Shown here piece after piece: positions 25,304-34,416 of a stretch of DNA of 64,000 nucleotides. Each line of letters starts with the position of its first letter. Position 1 is the stretch's first letter. Position numbers and translations under genes: made by a program. This DNA comes from Streptomyces cellostaticus (GTDB lineage Bacteria; Actinomycetota; Actinomycetes; Streptomycetales; Streptomycetaceae), in NCBI RefSeq assembly GCF_001513965.1, contig NZ_KQ948021.1, positions 140,562 to 204,561 of the forward strand. The letters are read 5' to 3'. The notes beneath the pieces are model-generated. The model searched no databases. It was not told the DNA's origin and was given only the letters and a program-made list of their open reading frames with translations.

Positions 25304-26914
25304 GTGGAGTACAACCTTGCCGATCTGTTCGAGTCGGTCGTCGACGTGGTACCGGACCGCGAGGCCCTCGTGTACCTCGACCATCCCGGCACCGGCGCGG
25401 AACGCCGCCTGACGTACGCGGAGCTGGACGCGGCCGCCAACCGCATCGCCCACCACCTGATCGACAGCGGGATTCGGCCCGGGGAGCACCTGGGCCTCCA
25501 CCTGTACAACGGTGTCGAATACCTGCAGACGGTCCTCGGCTGCCTCAAGGCGCGCATCGTGCCGGTCAACGTCAACTACCGCTATATCGAGGAGGAGTTG
25601 GTCTACCTCTATCAGGACGCGGATCTGGCCGCGCTCGTCTTCGACGCGGAGTTCGGCGACCGGGTGGCCGCGGCGCTGCCCCGCGCGCCGAAGCTGCGGC
25701 ATCTGCTGCGGGTGGGCGGGCCGGCAGCGGTGCCCGGCGCCGTCCCGTTCGCTCAGGCCGAGGCGTCCGGGTCGGCCGAGCGGGGCTTCCCTGCCCGGTC
25801 GGGCGACGACCAGTTCATCATCTACACCGGCGGCACGACCGGCATGCCCAAGGGGGTGATGTGGCGTCAGGAGGATCTGTTCTTCGCGGGTCTGGGCGGC
25901 GGGGCGCCGACGGGCGAGCCGGTGAAGACGCCTCAGGAGCTGGCCGGGCGGGTCGCGGCGGGCGGGTCGGGGATCACCTTCTTCCCCACTCCCCCGCTGA
26001 TGCACGGCACGTCCACCCTCACCGCGTTCATCGGCTTCAACTTCGGCCAGCGGGTCGTACTGCACCGCAGGTTCGTGCCGGAGGAGGTGCTGCGGACCGT
26101 CGAGCAGGAGAAGGTCACCAGCATGTCCCTGGTCGGCGACGCGATGCTCCGGCCGCTGATCGACGCGCTCGGCGGGCCGATGAAGGGCACGGACTGCTCG
26201 GCGCTGTTCAGCGTCTCCTCGTCGGGCGCGGTCATGTCGGAGACCGTAAGCCGGCAGTTCCGGGAGCTGGTCCCGAACGCCATGCTGCTGAACAACTTCG
26301 GCTCCTCCGAATCGGGCTTCAACGGGACGGCGACGCAGGACTCGGGACCCGAGCGGGGCTTCCGCATCCGGGTCAACTCCCGGACCCAGGTGGTGGATCC
26401 GGCGACCTACGAGCCGGTCGCCGTGGGCGACATCGGCCGGGTCGCCCAGTGCGGCCATGTGCCGCTCGGCTACTACAACGACGTGCGCAAGACCGCGGAA
26501 ACGTTCTTCGAGAAGGACGGGCAGCGCTGGGTGCTGCTCGGCGACATGGCGACGGTGGACGAGGAGGGCGTGGTCACCGTCCTCGGCCGGGGCTCGCAGT
26601 GCATCAACACCGGGGGCGAGAAGGTGTACCCGGAGGAGGTCGAGCAGGCGCTCAAGGCACATCCGGACGTGTACGACGCGCTGGTCGCCGGGGTCCCGGA
26701 CGCCACGTGGGGCAACCATGTGGCGGCCGTGGTGCAGCTGCGCGAGGGCGCGCGGCGGCCGTCGCTGACCGACATCCAGAACCATTGCCGTGCCCGGCTG
26801 GCCGGATACAAGATCCCGCGCCAGCTGGTGATCACGGACTCCATCCAGCGGTCCCCGAGCGGCAAGGCGGACTACCGGTGGGCGCGGGAGGTGGCGGTGG
26901 CCGCGGACCGGTAG
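25304..26914 (+). CDS. Acyl-CoA synthetase (FadD19/FadD17-like)
   Basis: A 536-residue ANL-family ligase that converts a carboxylic acid to its CoA thioester. Motifs are FIIYTGGTTGMPKGVMW (P-loop), NNFGSSESGFNG, VLLGDMATVDEEG, GRGSQCINTGGEKVYPEE (hinge) and the C-terminal SPSGKADY lysine. The segment VNVNYRYIEEELVYL is typical of mycobacterial FadD19/FadD17-type ligases acting on steroid side chains or branched acids. GTG at 25304 is set by AGGAGG at 25294-25299. It probably primes the substrate for the divergent operon. Confidence 0.88.
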   Translation: MEYNLADLFESVVDVVPDREALVYLDHPGTGAERRLTYAELDAAANRIAHHLIDSGIRPGEHLGLHLYNGVEYLQTVLGCLKARIVPVNVNYRYIEEELVYLYQDADLAALVFDAEFGDRVAAALPRAPKLRHLLRVGGPAAVPGAVPFAQAEASGSAERGFPARSGDDQFIIYTGGTTGMPKGVMWRQEDLFFAGLGGGAPTGEPVKTPQELAGRVAAGGSGITFFPTPPLMHGTSTLTAFIGFNFGQRVVLHRRFVPEEVLRTVEQEKVTSMSLVGDAMLRPLIDALGGPMKGTDCSALFSVSSSGAVMSETVSRQFRELVPNAMLLNNFGSSESGFNGTATQDSGPERGFRIRVNSRTQVVDPATYEPVAVGDIGRVAQCGHVPLGYYNDVRKTAETFFEKDGQRWVLLGDMATVDEEGVVTVLGRGSQCINTGGEKVYPEEVEQALKAHPDVYDALVAGVPDATWGNHVAAVVQLREGARRPSLTDIQNHCRARLAGYKIPRQLVITDSIQRSPSGKADYRWAREVAVAADR

Positions 26915-26923
26915 ACGCGGGGT

Positions 26924-27628
26924 TCACCGGTCGAGGAACGTCTCCAGTACGGCGAGGAACTCCTCCGGGCGGGTCTCGTGCACCAGGTGCCCGGCGTCGA
27001 CGGTCACCAGCCGGGCGTCCGGGATCACCTCCGGCAGCTGTGCGATCAGGTGCTGGGGAATGTGGCTGGTGGGACCGCCCCCCATGACCAGTGCGGGCAT
27101 GGTGATCCGGTCCATGTGGTCCCACCACACAGGATCGGGCGCGTTGCGCTGCTCGTCGGTGGCCCGCACCATCGCCCAGTCGAACGGCAGCTCCCCCTCG
27201 GGCCGTTCGGTGGGCGGCCGGGGCGGGTCGGGGGGCGCGGGCACGTACACGTCCTCCAGCACCAGACGTCGTACGACCCCGGGATGGCGCTGGGCCAGCA
27301 GGATCGCGACGATGCCGCCCAGGGAATGGCCCACGACATCGGCGCTGTCGACGCCCAGGACGGCCAGCAGGGCGCGGATGTCGTCACTCATCGCCTCGAA
27401 CGAGTAGTCGCCGGGCCAGGCGCTGCGTCCGTGGCCGCGCAGGTCGGGGGCGTACACCCGGTGCGGGCCCGGGGGTGCGGCCAGCCTTTCGGCGATCGGG
27501 GTCCAGTCCGCGCCGTCGGCGCCCCGGCAGTGCAGCAGCAGGACGGGCGGGGCGTCCTCGGGACCCCAGGTGCGGCAGGCCAGGGTGATGCCGTTCGCCT
27601 CGACGGTGTGCAGGAGTGTGGTGTCCAT
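26924..27628 (-). CDS. Alpha/beta hydrolase (234 aa)
   Basis: A typical small alpha/beta hydrolase: oxyanion segment LLLHCRGADG, LRGHGRSAWPG, nucleophile elbow VVGHSLGGI, and late His in VDAGHLVHETRP. No signal peptide. ATG at 27628 is chosen; an in-frame GTG at 27637 is equally possible since neither has a strong ribosome site. It follows another hydrolase gene by 38 bp on the same strand. Substrate unknown; an ester or lactone is likely. Confidence 0.8.
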   Translation of the reverse strand: MDTTLLHTVEANGITLACRTWGPEDAPPVLLLHCRGADGADWTPIAERLAAPPGPHRVYAPDLRGHGRSAWPGDYSFEAMSDDIRALLAVLGVDSADVVGHSLGGIVAILLAQRHPGVVRRLVLEDVYVPAPPDPPRPPTERPEGELPFDWAMVRATDEQRNAPDPVWWDHMDRITMPALVMGGGPTSHIPQHLIAQLPEVIPDARLVTVDAGHLVHETRPEEFLAVLETFLDR

Positions 27629-27666
27629 GCCGGGCACGCTAACCGCGCAGCCCTGTCCCCGGCTGC

Positions 27667-28545
27667 CTACTCTGCCGACGGCAGAGCGGCGTCCGGGTCC
27701 CTGTCGAGGAAGGCGAGGGTGTGGCGGACGAAGTGTTCCGGGTCGTCCAGCCAGGGGTAGTGGCCGGCGCCGGGCTGGACGGTCGACTCGGCGTTCGGGA
27801 AGGCCTCGGCGACGCGGCGGGCGAGGTCGGGGCGGGGGCCGCCGTCGACTCCGCCCGCATACACCAGGACCGAGGCGGTGAGGGTGGCGAGCGCGGCGCG
27901 CGTGGCGTCCGGGGTGAAGGCGCCCTCGCCGAAGTACCGGTCGGCCGCCTCGTCGTTGGTCTGCTCGTCCGCGGCCGCGTCATGCGCGCGGGCGGCGGCG
28001 TCCCAACGGCCGTAGTAGAACGGCATGAAGACGTCGTCGAAGTCGGCCTCGCCCGCCAGCCACGCCTGGAAGGAGGCAAACGCCTCCGCGAACCACGGCT
28101 CGCCGGCCCGCAGCCGGGCCGCGGCCAGCCGGTCCTCGGGCGTCGTCCGCATGCCGAGGGCCGAGGGATTGGGGGTGATCAGCACCAGGCGCCGTACCCG
28201 GTGGGGATAGCGGGCCGCATAGAGCATCGCCAGACTGCCGGCCGCCGAGTGCGCGAGCAGGTCCATGTGCTCCAGGCCCATGTGGGCGCGCCACATCTCC
28301 ACGTCGTCCACCAACCGGTCACAGCGGTACGTCTCCGGGTCGGCCGCCGGCGCGGAGTCCCCGGTGCCCCTCAGGTCGAGCAGGGCCAGGCGGCGGTGTG
28401 CGGTGAGCCCGCCCAGGTCGCCGAGGTAGGCGGAGGCCCGCATGGGCCCACCGGGCAGCACGGCAAGGGGCTCGCCCTCACCCCGGAGGTGGTAGGCGAG
28501 CCGGGTTCCGTCGACTGTGGTGAAGGTCGGCATGCGGTTGATCAT
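27667..28545 (-). CDS. Alpha/beta hydrolase, proline iminopeptidase-like (292 aa)
   Basis: Contains VLPGGPMRASAYLGDLGG (oxyanion region as in proline iminopeptidases), LLDLRGTGDSA, nucleophile elbow LLAHSAAGSLAML and C-terminal GAGHYPWLDDPE with the catalytic His. Cytosolic. ATG at 28545 has a GGGACGG sequence upstream; ATG at 28533 would also fit. It forms a two-gene unit with the downstream hydrolase. Confidence 0.8.
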   Translation of the reverse strand: MINRMPTFTTVDGTRLAYHLRGEGEPLAVLPGGPMRASAYLGDLGGLTAHRRLALLDLRGTGDSAPAADPETYRCDRLVDDVEMWRAHMGLEHMDLLAHSAAGSLAMLYAARYPHRVRRLVLITPNPSALGMRTTPEDRLAAARLRAGEPWFAEAFASFQAWLAGEADFDDVFMPFYYGRWDAAARAHDAAADEQTNDEAADRYFGEGAFTPDATRAALATLTASVLVYAGGVDGGPRPDLARRVAEAFPNAESTVQPGAGHYPWLDDPEHFVRHTLAFLDRDPDAALPSAE

Positions 28546-28581
28546 CCGGGTCCGTCCCGCCGGGCCGCAACGCCTTTGCGC

Positions 28582-29049
28582 TCACAGGGCGATGGGCCGG
28601 TAGGCCGACAACTCCTCCACGATCCGCTCCGGCGGGGCGTCCACGAGGCGGGCGGGCGGGTGGAAGAGCAGGTCGGCGGCGCGGGGGTGGGCGACGTTGG
28701 TCCGCAACACCAGCAGGTAGTAGTCGGCGTCGGGATCTCCCGATGCGTATCCCGAAACGACCCGGCGGACGATCTCGGTCAGTTCCTCACGAGTGATGTC
28801 CGGGACGCGCGGCCACGCAGGCCGAGCGGCCTGGAGGGCGAACTCCTCCAGGTCGCACGCCGCGGCCCGGCTCAGGAAGGCCGACGGCTCGTACGCGTTC
28901 CCGGTCGCCGCGTTGAAGGCGTCGACCGCCCGACGCCCGGCCTCCCCGTCCTCGTACAGGAGCCTCTCGATCCGCAAGATCTCCTCGCCCAGCTCCGCCA
29001 GTCGCCCGGCCGGCACGGCCGGGGGCAGCAGTTCCCGTCGTAGCTCCAT
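28582..29049 (-). CDS. Conserved hypothetical protein (155 aa)
   Basis: Starts MELRRELLPP. Mostly helical and acidic, with AVDAFNAATGNAYEPSAFL and LEEFALQAARPAWPRVPDIT. No signal peptide or membrane segment and no recognised function. The frame is intact with typical codon bias. It lies 36 nt upstream of the hydrolase gene pair on the same strand and is divergent from the phenylacetate-CoA ligase gene. Confidence 0.6.
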   Translation of the reverse strand: MELRRELLPPAVPAGRLAELGEEILRIERLLYEDGEAGRRAVDAFNAATGNAYEPSAFLSRAAACDLEEFALQAARPAWPRVPDITREELTEIVRRVVSGYASGDPDADYYLLVLRTNVAHPRAADLLFHPPARLVDAPPERIVEELSAYRPIAL

Positions 29050-29138
29050 GGGCTCAGTCTGTGGGAGGCCGGACGGGAAAATCCGAGCAGCCCTCTTGCC
29101 TGGAGCCGGATGGACTGAATTACTGGCCACGAACAGAG

Positions 29139-29156
29139 CGACCGAATGATCGGTCG
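29139..29156. promoter_or_regulatory. Perfect 18-bp palindrome before the phenylacetate-CoA ligase gene
   Basis: CGACCGA-ATGA-TCGGTCG, 35 nt before the ligase start and about 90 nt before the divergent hypothetical gene. The ACCGA..TCGGT form is typical of TetR-family operators, and phenylacetate genes in other actinobacteria are controlled by TetR-type PaaR. No regulator gene is adjacent. Confidence 0.6.
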
Positions 29157-29190
29157 TCCGGAATGTGCGGCTGGCGAGGGAGAAGTCCCG

Positions 29191-30486
29191 ATGGCGGATG
29201 CGACGGACCTGCTCGACGCGGGCGAGAAGCTCGGGCCCGAGGAGCTGCGGGCGCTCCAGCTGGAGCGGCTGCGTGCCTCGCTGCGGCACGCCTATGACCA
29301 TGTGCCCTTCTACCGGGACTCCTTCGACAAGGCCGGTGTCCGCCCGCAGGACTGCCGTTCGCTCGCCGACCTGGTGCACTTCCCATTCACCACCAAGGCC
29401 GACCTGCGGGAGCACTACCCGTACGCCATGTTCGCCGTGCCCCGTGAACGCATCCGCCGTCTCCATGCCTCCAGCGGCACCACGGGCCTGCCCACGGTGG
29501 TCGGCTACACGGACAACGACCTTTCGATGTGGGCCGAGATGGTGGCCCGGTCGATCCGGGCGGCGGGCGGCCGACCCGGCGACACCGTCCATGTGGCCTA
29601 CGGCTATGGGCTGTTCACCGGGGGGCTGGGCGCTCACTATGGTGCCGAGCGCCTGGGCTGTACGGTCATCCCCGCGTCCGGCGGTATGACGGCCCGCCAG
29701 GTCCAGCTGATCCGGGATCTCGAACCCGGCGTCATCATGGTCACGCCGTCGTACATGCTCACGCTGCTGGACGAGTTCGAACGGCAGGGCGTGGACCCGC
29801 GCGGCACCTCGCTGCGGGTGGGCATCTTCGGGGCCGAGCCCTGGACCGAGCAGATGCGGCGCGAGATCGAGGAGCGGTTCGCGATCGACGCCGTCGACAT
29901 CTACGGGCTGTCCGAGGTGATCGGTCCGGGGGTCGCCCAGGAGTGTGTCGAGACCAAGGACGGTCTCCATGTGTGGGAGGACCACTTCTATCCGGAGGTG
30001 GTCGACCCGATCACGGGCGAGGTGCTGCCGGAGGGCGAGCGGGGCGAGCTGGTGTTCACCTCGCTCACCAAGGAGGCCATGCCGATCGTCCGGTACCGGA
30101 CGCGGGACCTGACCCGGCTGCTGCCCGGCACGGCCCGCGTGTTCCGGCGGATGGAGAAGGTCACCGGGCGCAGTGACGACATGGTGATCCTGCGCGGGGT
30201 CAACCTGTTCCCGACCCAGATCGAGGAGATCGTGCTGCGCACCCCTGGCGTGGCCCCGCACTTCCAGCTGCGCCTCACCCGGGAGGGCCGCCTCGACGCA
30301 CTCACGGTACGCGCCGAGGCCCGCCCCGGCGCCACGCCCGAGCAGCGGGAGGCGGCGGCCCTCTCCATCGCCGCGGCCGTGAAGGACGGCGTCGGCGTGT
30401 CGGTGAACGTGGAGATCGTGGAGCCGGAGACGCTGGAGCGGTCCGTGGGCAAGATCCGCCGGATCGTGGACCTGCGGCCACACTAG
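29191..30486 (+). CDS. paaK: Phenylacetate-CoA ligase family enzyme
   Basis: A 431-residue AMP-forming ligase. Motifs are RRLHASSGTTGLPTVVGYTD (P-loop), DIYGLSEVIGPGVAQEC, RTRDLTRLLPG, GRSDDMVILRGVNLFP (hinge) and the C-terminal SVGKIRRI. The layout and length match PaaK, which activates phenylacetate or related aryl acids. ATG at 29191 follows GAGGGAG; an earlier in-frame start at 29146 lies inside the palindromic operator. No paaABCDE oxygenase genes are present, so it may serve another aryl or acyl acid. Confidence 0.88.
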   Translation: MADATDLLDAGEKLGPEELRALQLERLRASLRHAYDHVPFYRDSFDKAGVRPQDCRSLADLVHFPFTTKADLREHYPYAMFAVPRERIRRLHASSGTTGLPTVVGYTDNDLSMWAEMVARSIRAAGGRPGDTVHVAYGYGLFTGGLGAHYGAERLGCTVIPASGGMTARQVQLIRDLEPGVIMVTPSYMLTLLDEFERQGVDPRGTSLRVGIFGAEPWTEQMRREIEERFAIDAVDIYGLSEVIGPGVAQECVETKDGLHVWEDHFYPEVVDPITGEVLPEGERGELVFTSLTKEAMPIVRYRTRDLTRLLPGTARVFRRMEKVTGRSDDMVILRGVNLFPTQIEEIVLRTPGVAPHFQLRLTREGRLDALTVRAEARPGATPEQREAAALSIAAAVKDGVGVSVNVEIVEPETLERSVGKIRRIVDLRPH

Positions 30487-30489
30487 GTC

Positions 30490-30960
30490 TCACGGCACAG
30501 GCCTGGCCGGTACGGCGCCCTGGGGGGCTTCGGCATCCTCGGGCGCCGTACGGCCCCGGGTCAGGTGCCGGGCGAGGGCGATCACGGACGCCGGCGCCAC
30601 CAGGCCGGTCACTCCGGGCCGGCCGAACCGGTCGTAGGCCCGCACCCCGAGCCACCAGGACCCCACGCTGCCCCCGATGAACGCGCACGTCATGTACGCG
30701 GTGTTGATCCGCGCCCGCACCTCGGGGCGGAGAGCGAAGTTGCGTGCCTGGTCGGCGACTTGGCCGCACTGCACCGCCACGTCGAGCAGCACCATGCCGC
30801 CGGCCGGCGCGACCAGCCCGGCCGCACCGCCCCACCCGCCGAGTGTCAGCACGCCCGCCGGGCCGGCGACCCCGAGCAGACACCAGAGGCTGACCGCGTC
30901 CGGTCCCCTGCGGTCGACGGCCCGCCCGGCGAACGGCGTGCCGAACATGCCGGCGAAGTT
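30490..30960 (-). pseudogene. MFS transporter, C-terminal fragment
   Basis: About 155 residues of the C-terminal third of a major facilitator: NFAGMFGTPFAGRAVDRRGP (transmembrane segment plus the DRRG-type loop), then hydrophobic segments VSLWCLLGVAGPAGVL, GMVLLDVAVQCGQVADQ and CAFIGGSVGSWWLG. The N-terminal eight or so helices are missing. The upstream end meets an opposite-strand gene fragment near 30950. Confidence 0.75.
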
Positions 30961-31186
30961 CCGCAGGCTCGGCTACACGGACGACGACTTCTCGGGCGGC
31001 GGCAGCGACCGGCTGGTGGACGACCTGGTGTTCTGGGGCGATCCGGACACCGTCGTGCGGAAGCTGCACGGCCACGCCGAGGCGGGCGCCGACCACGTGG
31101 CGGTGCAGGTGATCGGTGGAGAGCCGGGCGCATCGGCGCTGCCGCAGTGGCGGCTGCTCGCCGAGGCCCTGCTGCCTACCCGCTGA
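30950..31186 (+). pseudogene. F420-dependent LLM-class oxidoreductase, C-terminal fragment
   Basis: About 78 residues reading FRRLGYTDDDFSGGGSDR, then LVDDLVFWGDPDTV, then AGADHVAVQVIGG and a normal stop. This is the C-terminal end of a luciferase-like monooxygenase of the TIGR03620 type. No start codon or N-terminal barrel precedes it; the coding signal begins abruptly at the junction with the reversed MFS fragment. Its stop overlaps the convergent ligase gene by 11 bp. Confidence 0.75.
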
Positions 31187-32672
31187 ACCGGTCCCGCAGT
31201 TCGCGCTTGAGGATCTTCCCGCTGGCGTTGCGCGGCAGCTCGTCCACGAACAGCACCCGCTTGGGCGCCTTGAAGGAAGTGAGCTTCTCCCTCACGTGGG
31301 CGATGAGCTGATCCTCCGTCACCTCGCCGCGGGCGACGACGACCGCCGTGACAGCCTCGATCCACCGCTCGTCGGGCAGGCCGATCACGGCGGCCTCGGC
31401 GACGGACTCATGGGGGTAGAGAGCGTCCTCCACCTGACGGGAAGCCACCAGCACGCCACCGGAGTTGATGACGTCCTTCACCCGGTCCACGATCGTGAAG
31501 TAGCCGTCCGTGTCGCGCACCGCGAGGTCGCCCGAGTGGAACCAGCCGTCGCGGAACGCCTCGGCGGTCTCCTCGGGCTTGTTCCAGTAGCCCTCGCACA
31601 ACTGCGGGGAGCGGTAGACGATTTCGCCGGGCGTCCCGTCGGGCACGTCCTCGCCCCGCTCGTCGACCACTCGCGCGTCCACGAACAGGACGGTCCGGCC
31701 GCAGGAGTCCAGCCGGCCCTCGTGCTCGTCGGGCCCGAGCACCGTGGCCAGGGGGCCGATCTCGCTCTGCCCGAAGCAGTTGAAGAAGGCCAGCTCGGGC
31801 AGGCGTTCGCGCAGCCGCTGGAGCACCGGCACGGGCATGATCGAGGCGCCGTAGTAGGCCTTGCGCAGGCCGTCCAGGTCCCGCGCGGCGAAGTCGGGCC
31901 GGTTGGCCAGGCCGATCCACACGGTGGGCGGCGCGAACAGACTGTCCACGCGGCCCGCTTCGATCAGGTCGAAGAGGCGGTCCCCGTCGGGCGCGTCCAG
32001 GATGATGTTGGTCGCGCCGACCGCGAGGTACGGCAGCAGGAACACGTGCATCTGTGCCGAGTGGTAGAGCGGCAGCGCGTGCACGGGCCGGTCGCCGGCG
32101 CTCAGGTCGAGGGCCGTGATCGCGCTCAAGTACTCGTGCACCAAGGCCCGGTGGGTCATCATCGCCCCCTTGGGCAGGGCGGTGGTGCCGGACGTGTACA
32201 GCAGCTGCACCAGGTCCTCGGTGCGCGGTTCGGGCCCGTCGTACGGCGGCGCCTGCGCGAGCCCGGCGAGGAAGGAGTCCTCGGTGTCCCGCAGCGGCAG
32301 CACCCGTACCTGCTCGGGCAGGCGACCGGCGAGGTCCGGGTCGGCGAGGACCAGCGCGCTGCCCGACTGGCCGACGATGTACGCCAGGTCGTCGCCGGTC
32401 AGGTTCTGGTTGACCGGCACATGGACCAGACCCGCGCGGGCGCAGGCGAGGAAGGCGATCAGGTAGGCGTCGGAGTTGTGGCCGTAGGTGCCGACGCGGT
32501 CGCCGGGGCTGAGCCCCTCGGTGAGGAGGAGGCCCGCCGCGTGGGAGACGGCGGCGTCGAGTTCTTCGTACGTCCAGGTGCGTTCGCCGTACTCCAGCGC
32601 CACGCGCGCCGGGGTTCGCCGGGCACTGCGCCGCAGCACCCCGTCGACCGTGCTGCCGTGTCCCTGCGTCAT
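31176..32672 (-). CDS. Acyl-CoA synthetase (498 aa)
   Basis: ANL-family ligase with LLYTSGTTALPKGAMM (P-loop), FFNCFGQSEIGPLAT, WFHSGDLAVRDTDGYF, VDRVKDVINSGGVLV (hinge) and NASGKILKREL. It is close to the medium/long-chain FadD enzymes of actinobacteria. ATG at 32672 follows GAGGATC at 9 nt. Apparently monocistronic; the 271-bp space to the P450 gene holds both promoters and a weak inverted repeat, TGACT-N9-AGTCA, about 32877-32895. Confidence 0.88.
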   Translation of the reverse strand: MTQGHGSTVDGVLRRSARRTPARVALEYGERTWTYEELDAAVSHAAGLLLTEGLSPGDRVGTYGHNSDAYLIAFLACARAGLVHVPVNQNLTGDDLAYIVGQSGSALVLADPDLAGRLPEQVRVLPLRDTEDSFLAGLAQAPPYDGPEPRTEDLVQLLYTSGTTALPKGAMMTHRALVHEYLSAITALDLSAGDRPVHALPLYHSAQMHVFLLPYLAVGATNIILDAPDGDRLFDLIEAGRVDSLFAPPTVWIGLANRPDFAARDLDGLRKAYYGASIMPVPVLQRLRERLPELAFFNCFGQSEIGPLATVLGPDEHEGRLDSCGRTVLFVDARVVDERGEDVPDGTPGEIVYRSPQLCEGYWNKPEETAEAFRDGWFHSGDLAVRDTDGYFTIVDRVKDVINSGGVLVASRQVEDALYPHESVAEAAVIGLPDERWIEAVTAVVVARGEVTEDQLIAHVREKLTSFKAPKRVLFVDELPRNASGKILKRELRDRFSG

Positions 32673-32943
32673 GACACATGATCCTCTGTCCGACGCCCAC
32701 GGAGGTCAAGAAGGGCAGGCCGAGCGTCGCGGGTCGCCGCTCTCATGGACGCCCCGCCACAGCTCGGAATATCAACGGCTGTTCGCCAAATACTGCTTGT
32801 GCTTCTCTGTGCTCCCGTGCGCCCCCCTGCAGAAAGGATTCACGGCAACCAACACCGGGCCGAACTGGGCAGTACATGACTCAGACGCCAAGTCAGTGCA
32901 TCATTCACCAAATTTCGAGTGTCGCATGAGGCAGGGGGATCCG

Positions 32944-34416
32944 ATGAGTCGTGCTGTGCCTGAACAAGAACGCACTTGGCGGGTGGGTACTGCGCCAGGC
33001 ATATTCCCATTAGTCGGCCACGGTATCGCCTTGTACCGTCGCCCGCTGGCTTTTCTGAATTCTTTACCCTCGTATGGGGATCTGGTCGAAATACGCCTGG
33101 GTCCACAGCGGGCCTGGATGGTGTGTCACCCGGAGTTGGTCTCCCGGATGCTCAAGGACACGCGCACCTTCGACAAAGGGGGTCCGCTGTTCGACAGGCT
33201 CCGGATCCTGATGGGCAACGGCCTTGTCACGTGCCCTCACCAGGACCACCGGCGGCAGCGCAGGCTGTTGCAGCCCGCCTTCCGCCCTTCCCGCCTCACC
33301 GAGCAGGCGGACCTGATGGGTGAGGAAGCCGAGGCGGTGTGCCGCGAGTGGCAGGCCGGCCGGCAGGTCGACATCAGCGCGGCCATGATGGCGTTGACGA
33401 CGCGGGTGATCAGCCGCGTCCTCTTCTCCGACTCGCTGGACACCGAGACGGCCGCCGAGGTACGGCAGTGTCTCGCCGCCATCGTCCACGGCCTGTTCAT
33501 CCGCACCGCCGTCCCGATCGACGCCCTGTTTCGTGTTCCCACGCGCGCGAACCGCCGTTACCGGTGGGCGGTCGAACGCACTCACGCGATCATCACCGCG
33601 GCCATAGCCGAGCGGCGTCGGGGCGTTCCCCGCGACGACCTGCTGGGGACTCTGCTCGAGGCGACGGACGGCAACGGCGCAGGACCGGCGCTCACGGAAC
33701 AGGAGGTCCACGATCAGCTCGTCTCGCTCCTGCTCGCCGGAGCCGAGACCACCGCCCTGTGCCTGGCGTCCGCCTTCAGCCTGCTGGCACAGAACCCGGA
33801 GGCGGAGCGCCGCCTGCACGCCGAGGTCGATGCCGTTCTCGCCGGACGGCAGCGGCCCGGTCCCGACGACCTCTCGCGCCTCGTCCACACCCGAGCCGTC
33901 GTCACCGAGACATTACGCCACTCACCGCCGGGCTGGCTCTTCACCCGCGTGACCACCGAGGAAACGGAACTCGCCGGGTGCCGTCTCCCCCGGGGGGCCA
34001 TCGTTCTGTACAGCCCCTACCTGCTGCACCACGATCCCGCGTGCTTCCCCGACGCCGATCGCTTCCTCCCCGACCGCTGGCTGCCGGGCCGGGTCGCCGC
34101 CGGACCACACGGTGCGCTGATCCCGTTCGCCGCGGGCAGCCGCAAATGCATCGGCGACACGTTCGCCATGGCCGAGGTCACCATCGCCCTCGCCACCGTC
34201 GCCGGCCGCTGGCGTCTGCGCCATGTGCCGGGTCCCGTCGAACCACCCCGTCCCGGGGCGACGCTGGGGCCCAGGTCACTCGTGATGATCTGCGAGCCGC
34301 GTGTGCGTGTGCCGGTCGGCACGCCTGGCACGGGTTCTCGCGCACCTGGAGCAACTCCGGCATCCCGCGTACAGCCTTCCCGAACGGCAGGTGAGAACGG
34401 TGTCGACGACGCATGA
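32944..34416 (+). CDS. Cytochrome P450 of a terpenoid locus
   Basis: A 490-residue monooxygenase. Motifs are LLLAGAETTAL (I helix, oxygen activation), ETLR (ExxR, K helix) and PFAAGSRKCIGDTFA (heme-binding Cys loop). It has no fused reductase and no signal anchor, so it needs ferredoxin partners from elsewhere. ATG at 32944 follows AGGGGGATC. The gene carries three TTA codons (33010, 33064 and 33913, the last inside ExxR), which suggests bldA-dependent, development-linked expression. It overlaps the terpene synthase gene by 17 nt, so the P450 probably oxidises that terpene. Confidence 0.92.
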   Translation: MSRAVPEQERTWRVGTAPGIFPLVGHGIALYRRPLAFLNSLPSYGDLVEIRLGPQRAWMVCHPELVSRMLKDTRTFDKGGPLFDRLRILMGNGLVTCPHQDHRRQRRLLQPAFRPSRLTEQADLMGEEAEAVCREWQAGRQVDISAAMMALTTRVISRVLFSDSLDTETAAEVRQCLAAIVHGLFIRTAVPIDALFRVPTRANRRYRWAVERTHAIITAAIAERRRGVPRDDLLGTLLEATDGNGAGPALTEQEVHDQLVSLLLAGAETTALCLASAFSLLAQNPEAERRLHAEVDAVLAGRQRPGPDDLSRLVHTRAVVTETLRHSPPGWLFTRVTTEETELAGCRLPRGAIVLYSPYLLHHDPACFPDADRFLPDRWLPGRVAAGPHGALIPFAAGSRKCIGDTFAMAEVTIALATVAGRWRLRHVPGPVEPPRPGATLGPRSLVMICEPRVRVPVGTPGTGSRAPGATPASRVQPSRTAGENGVDDA

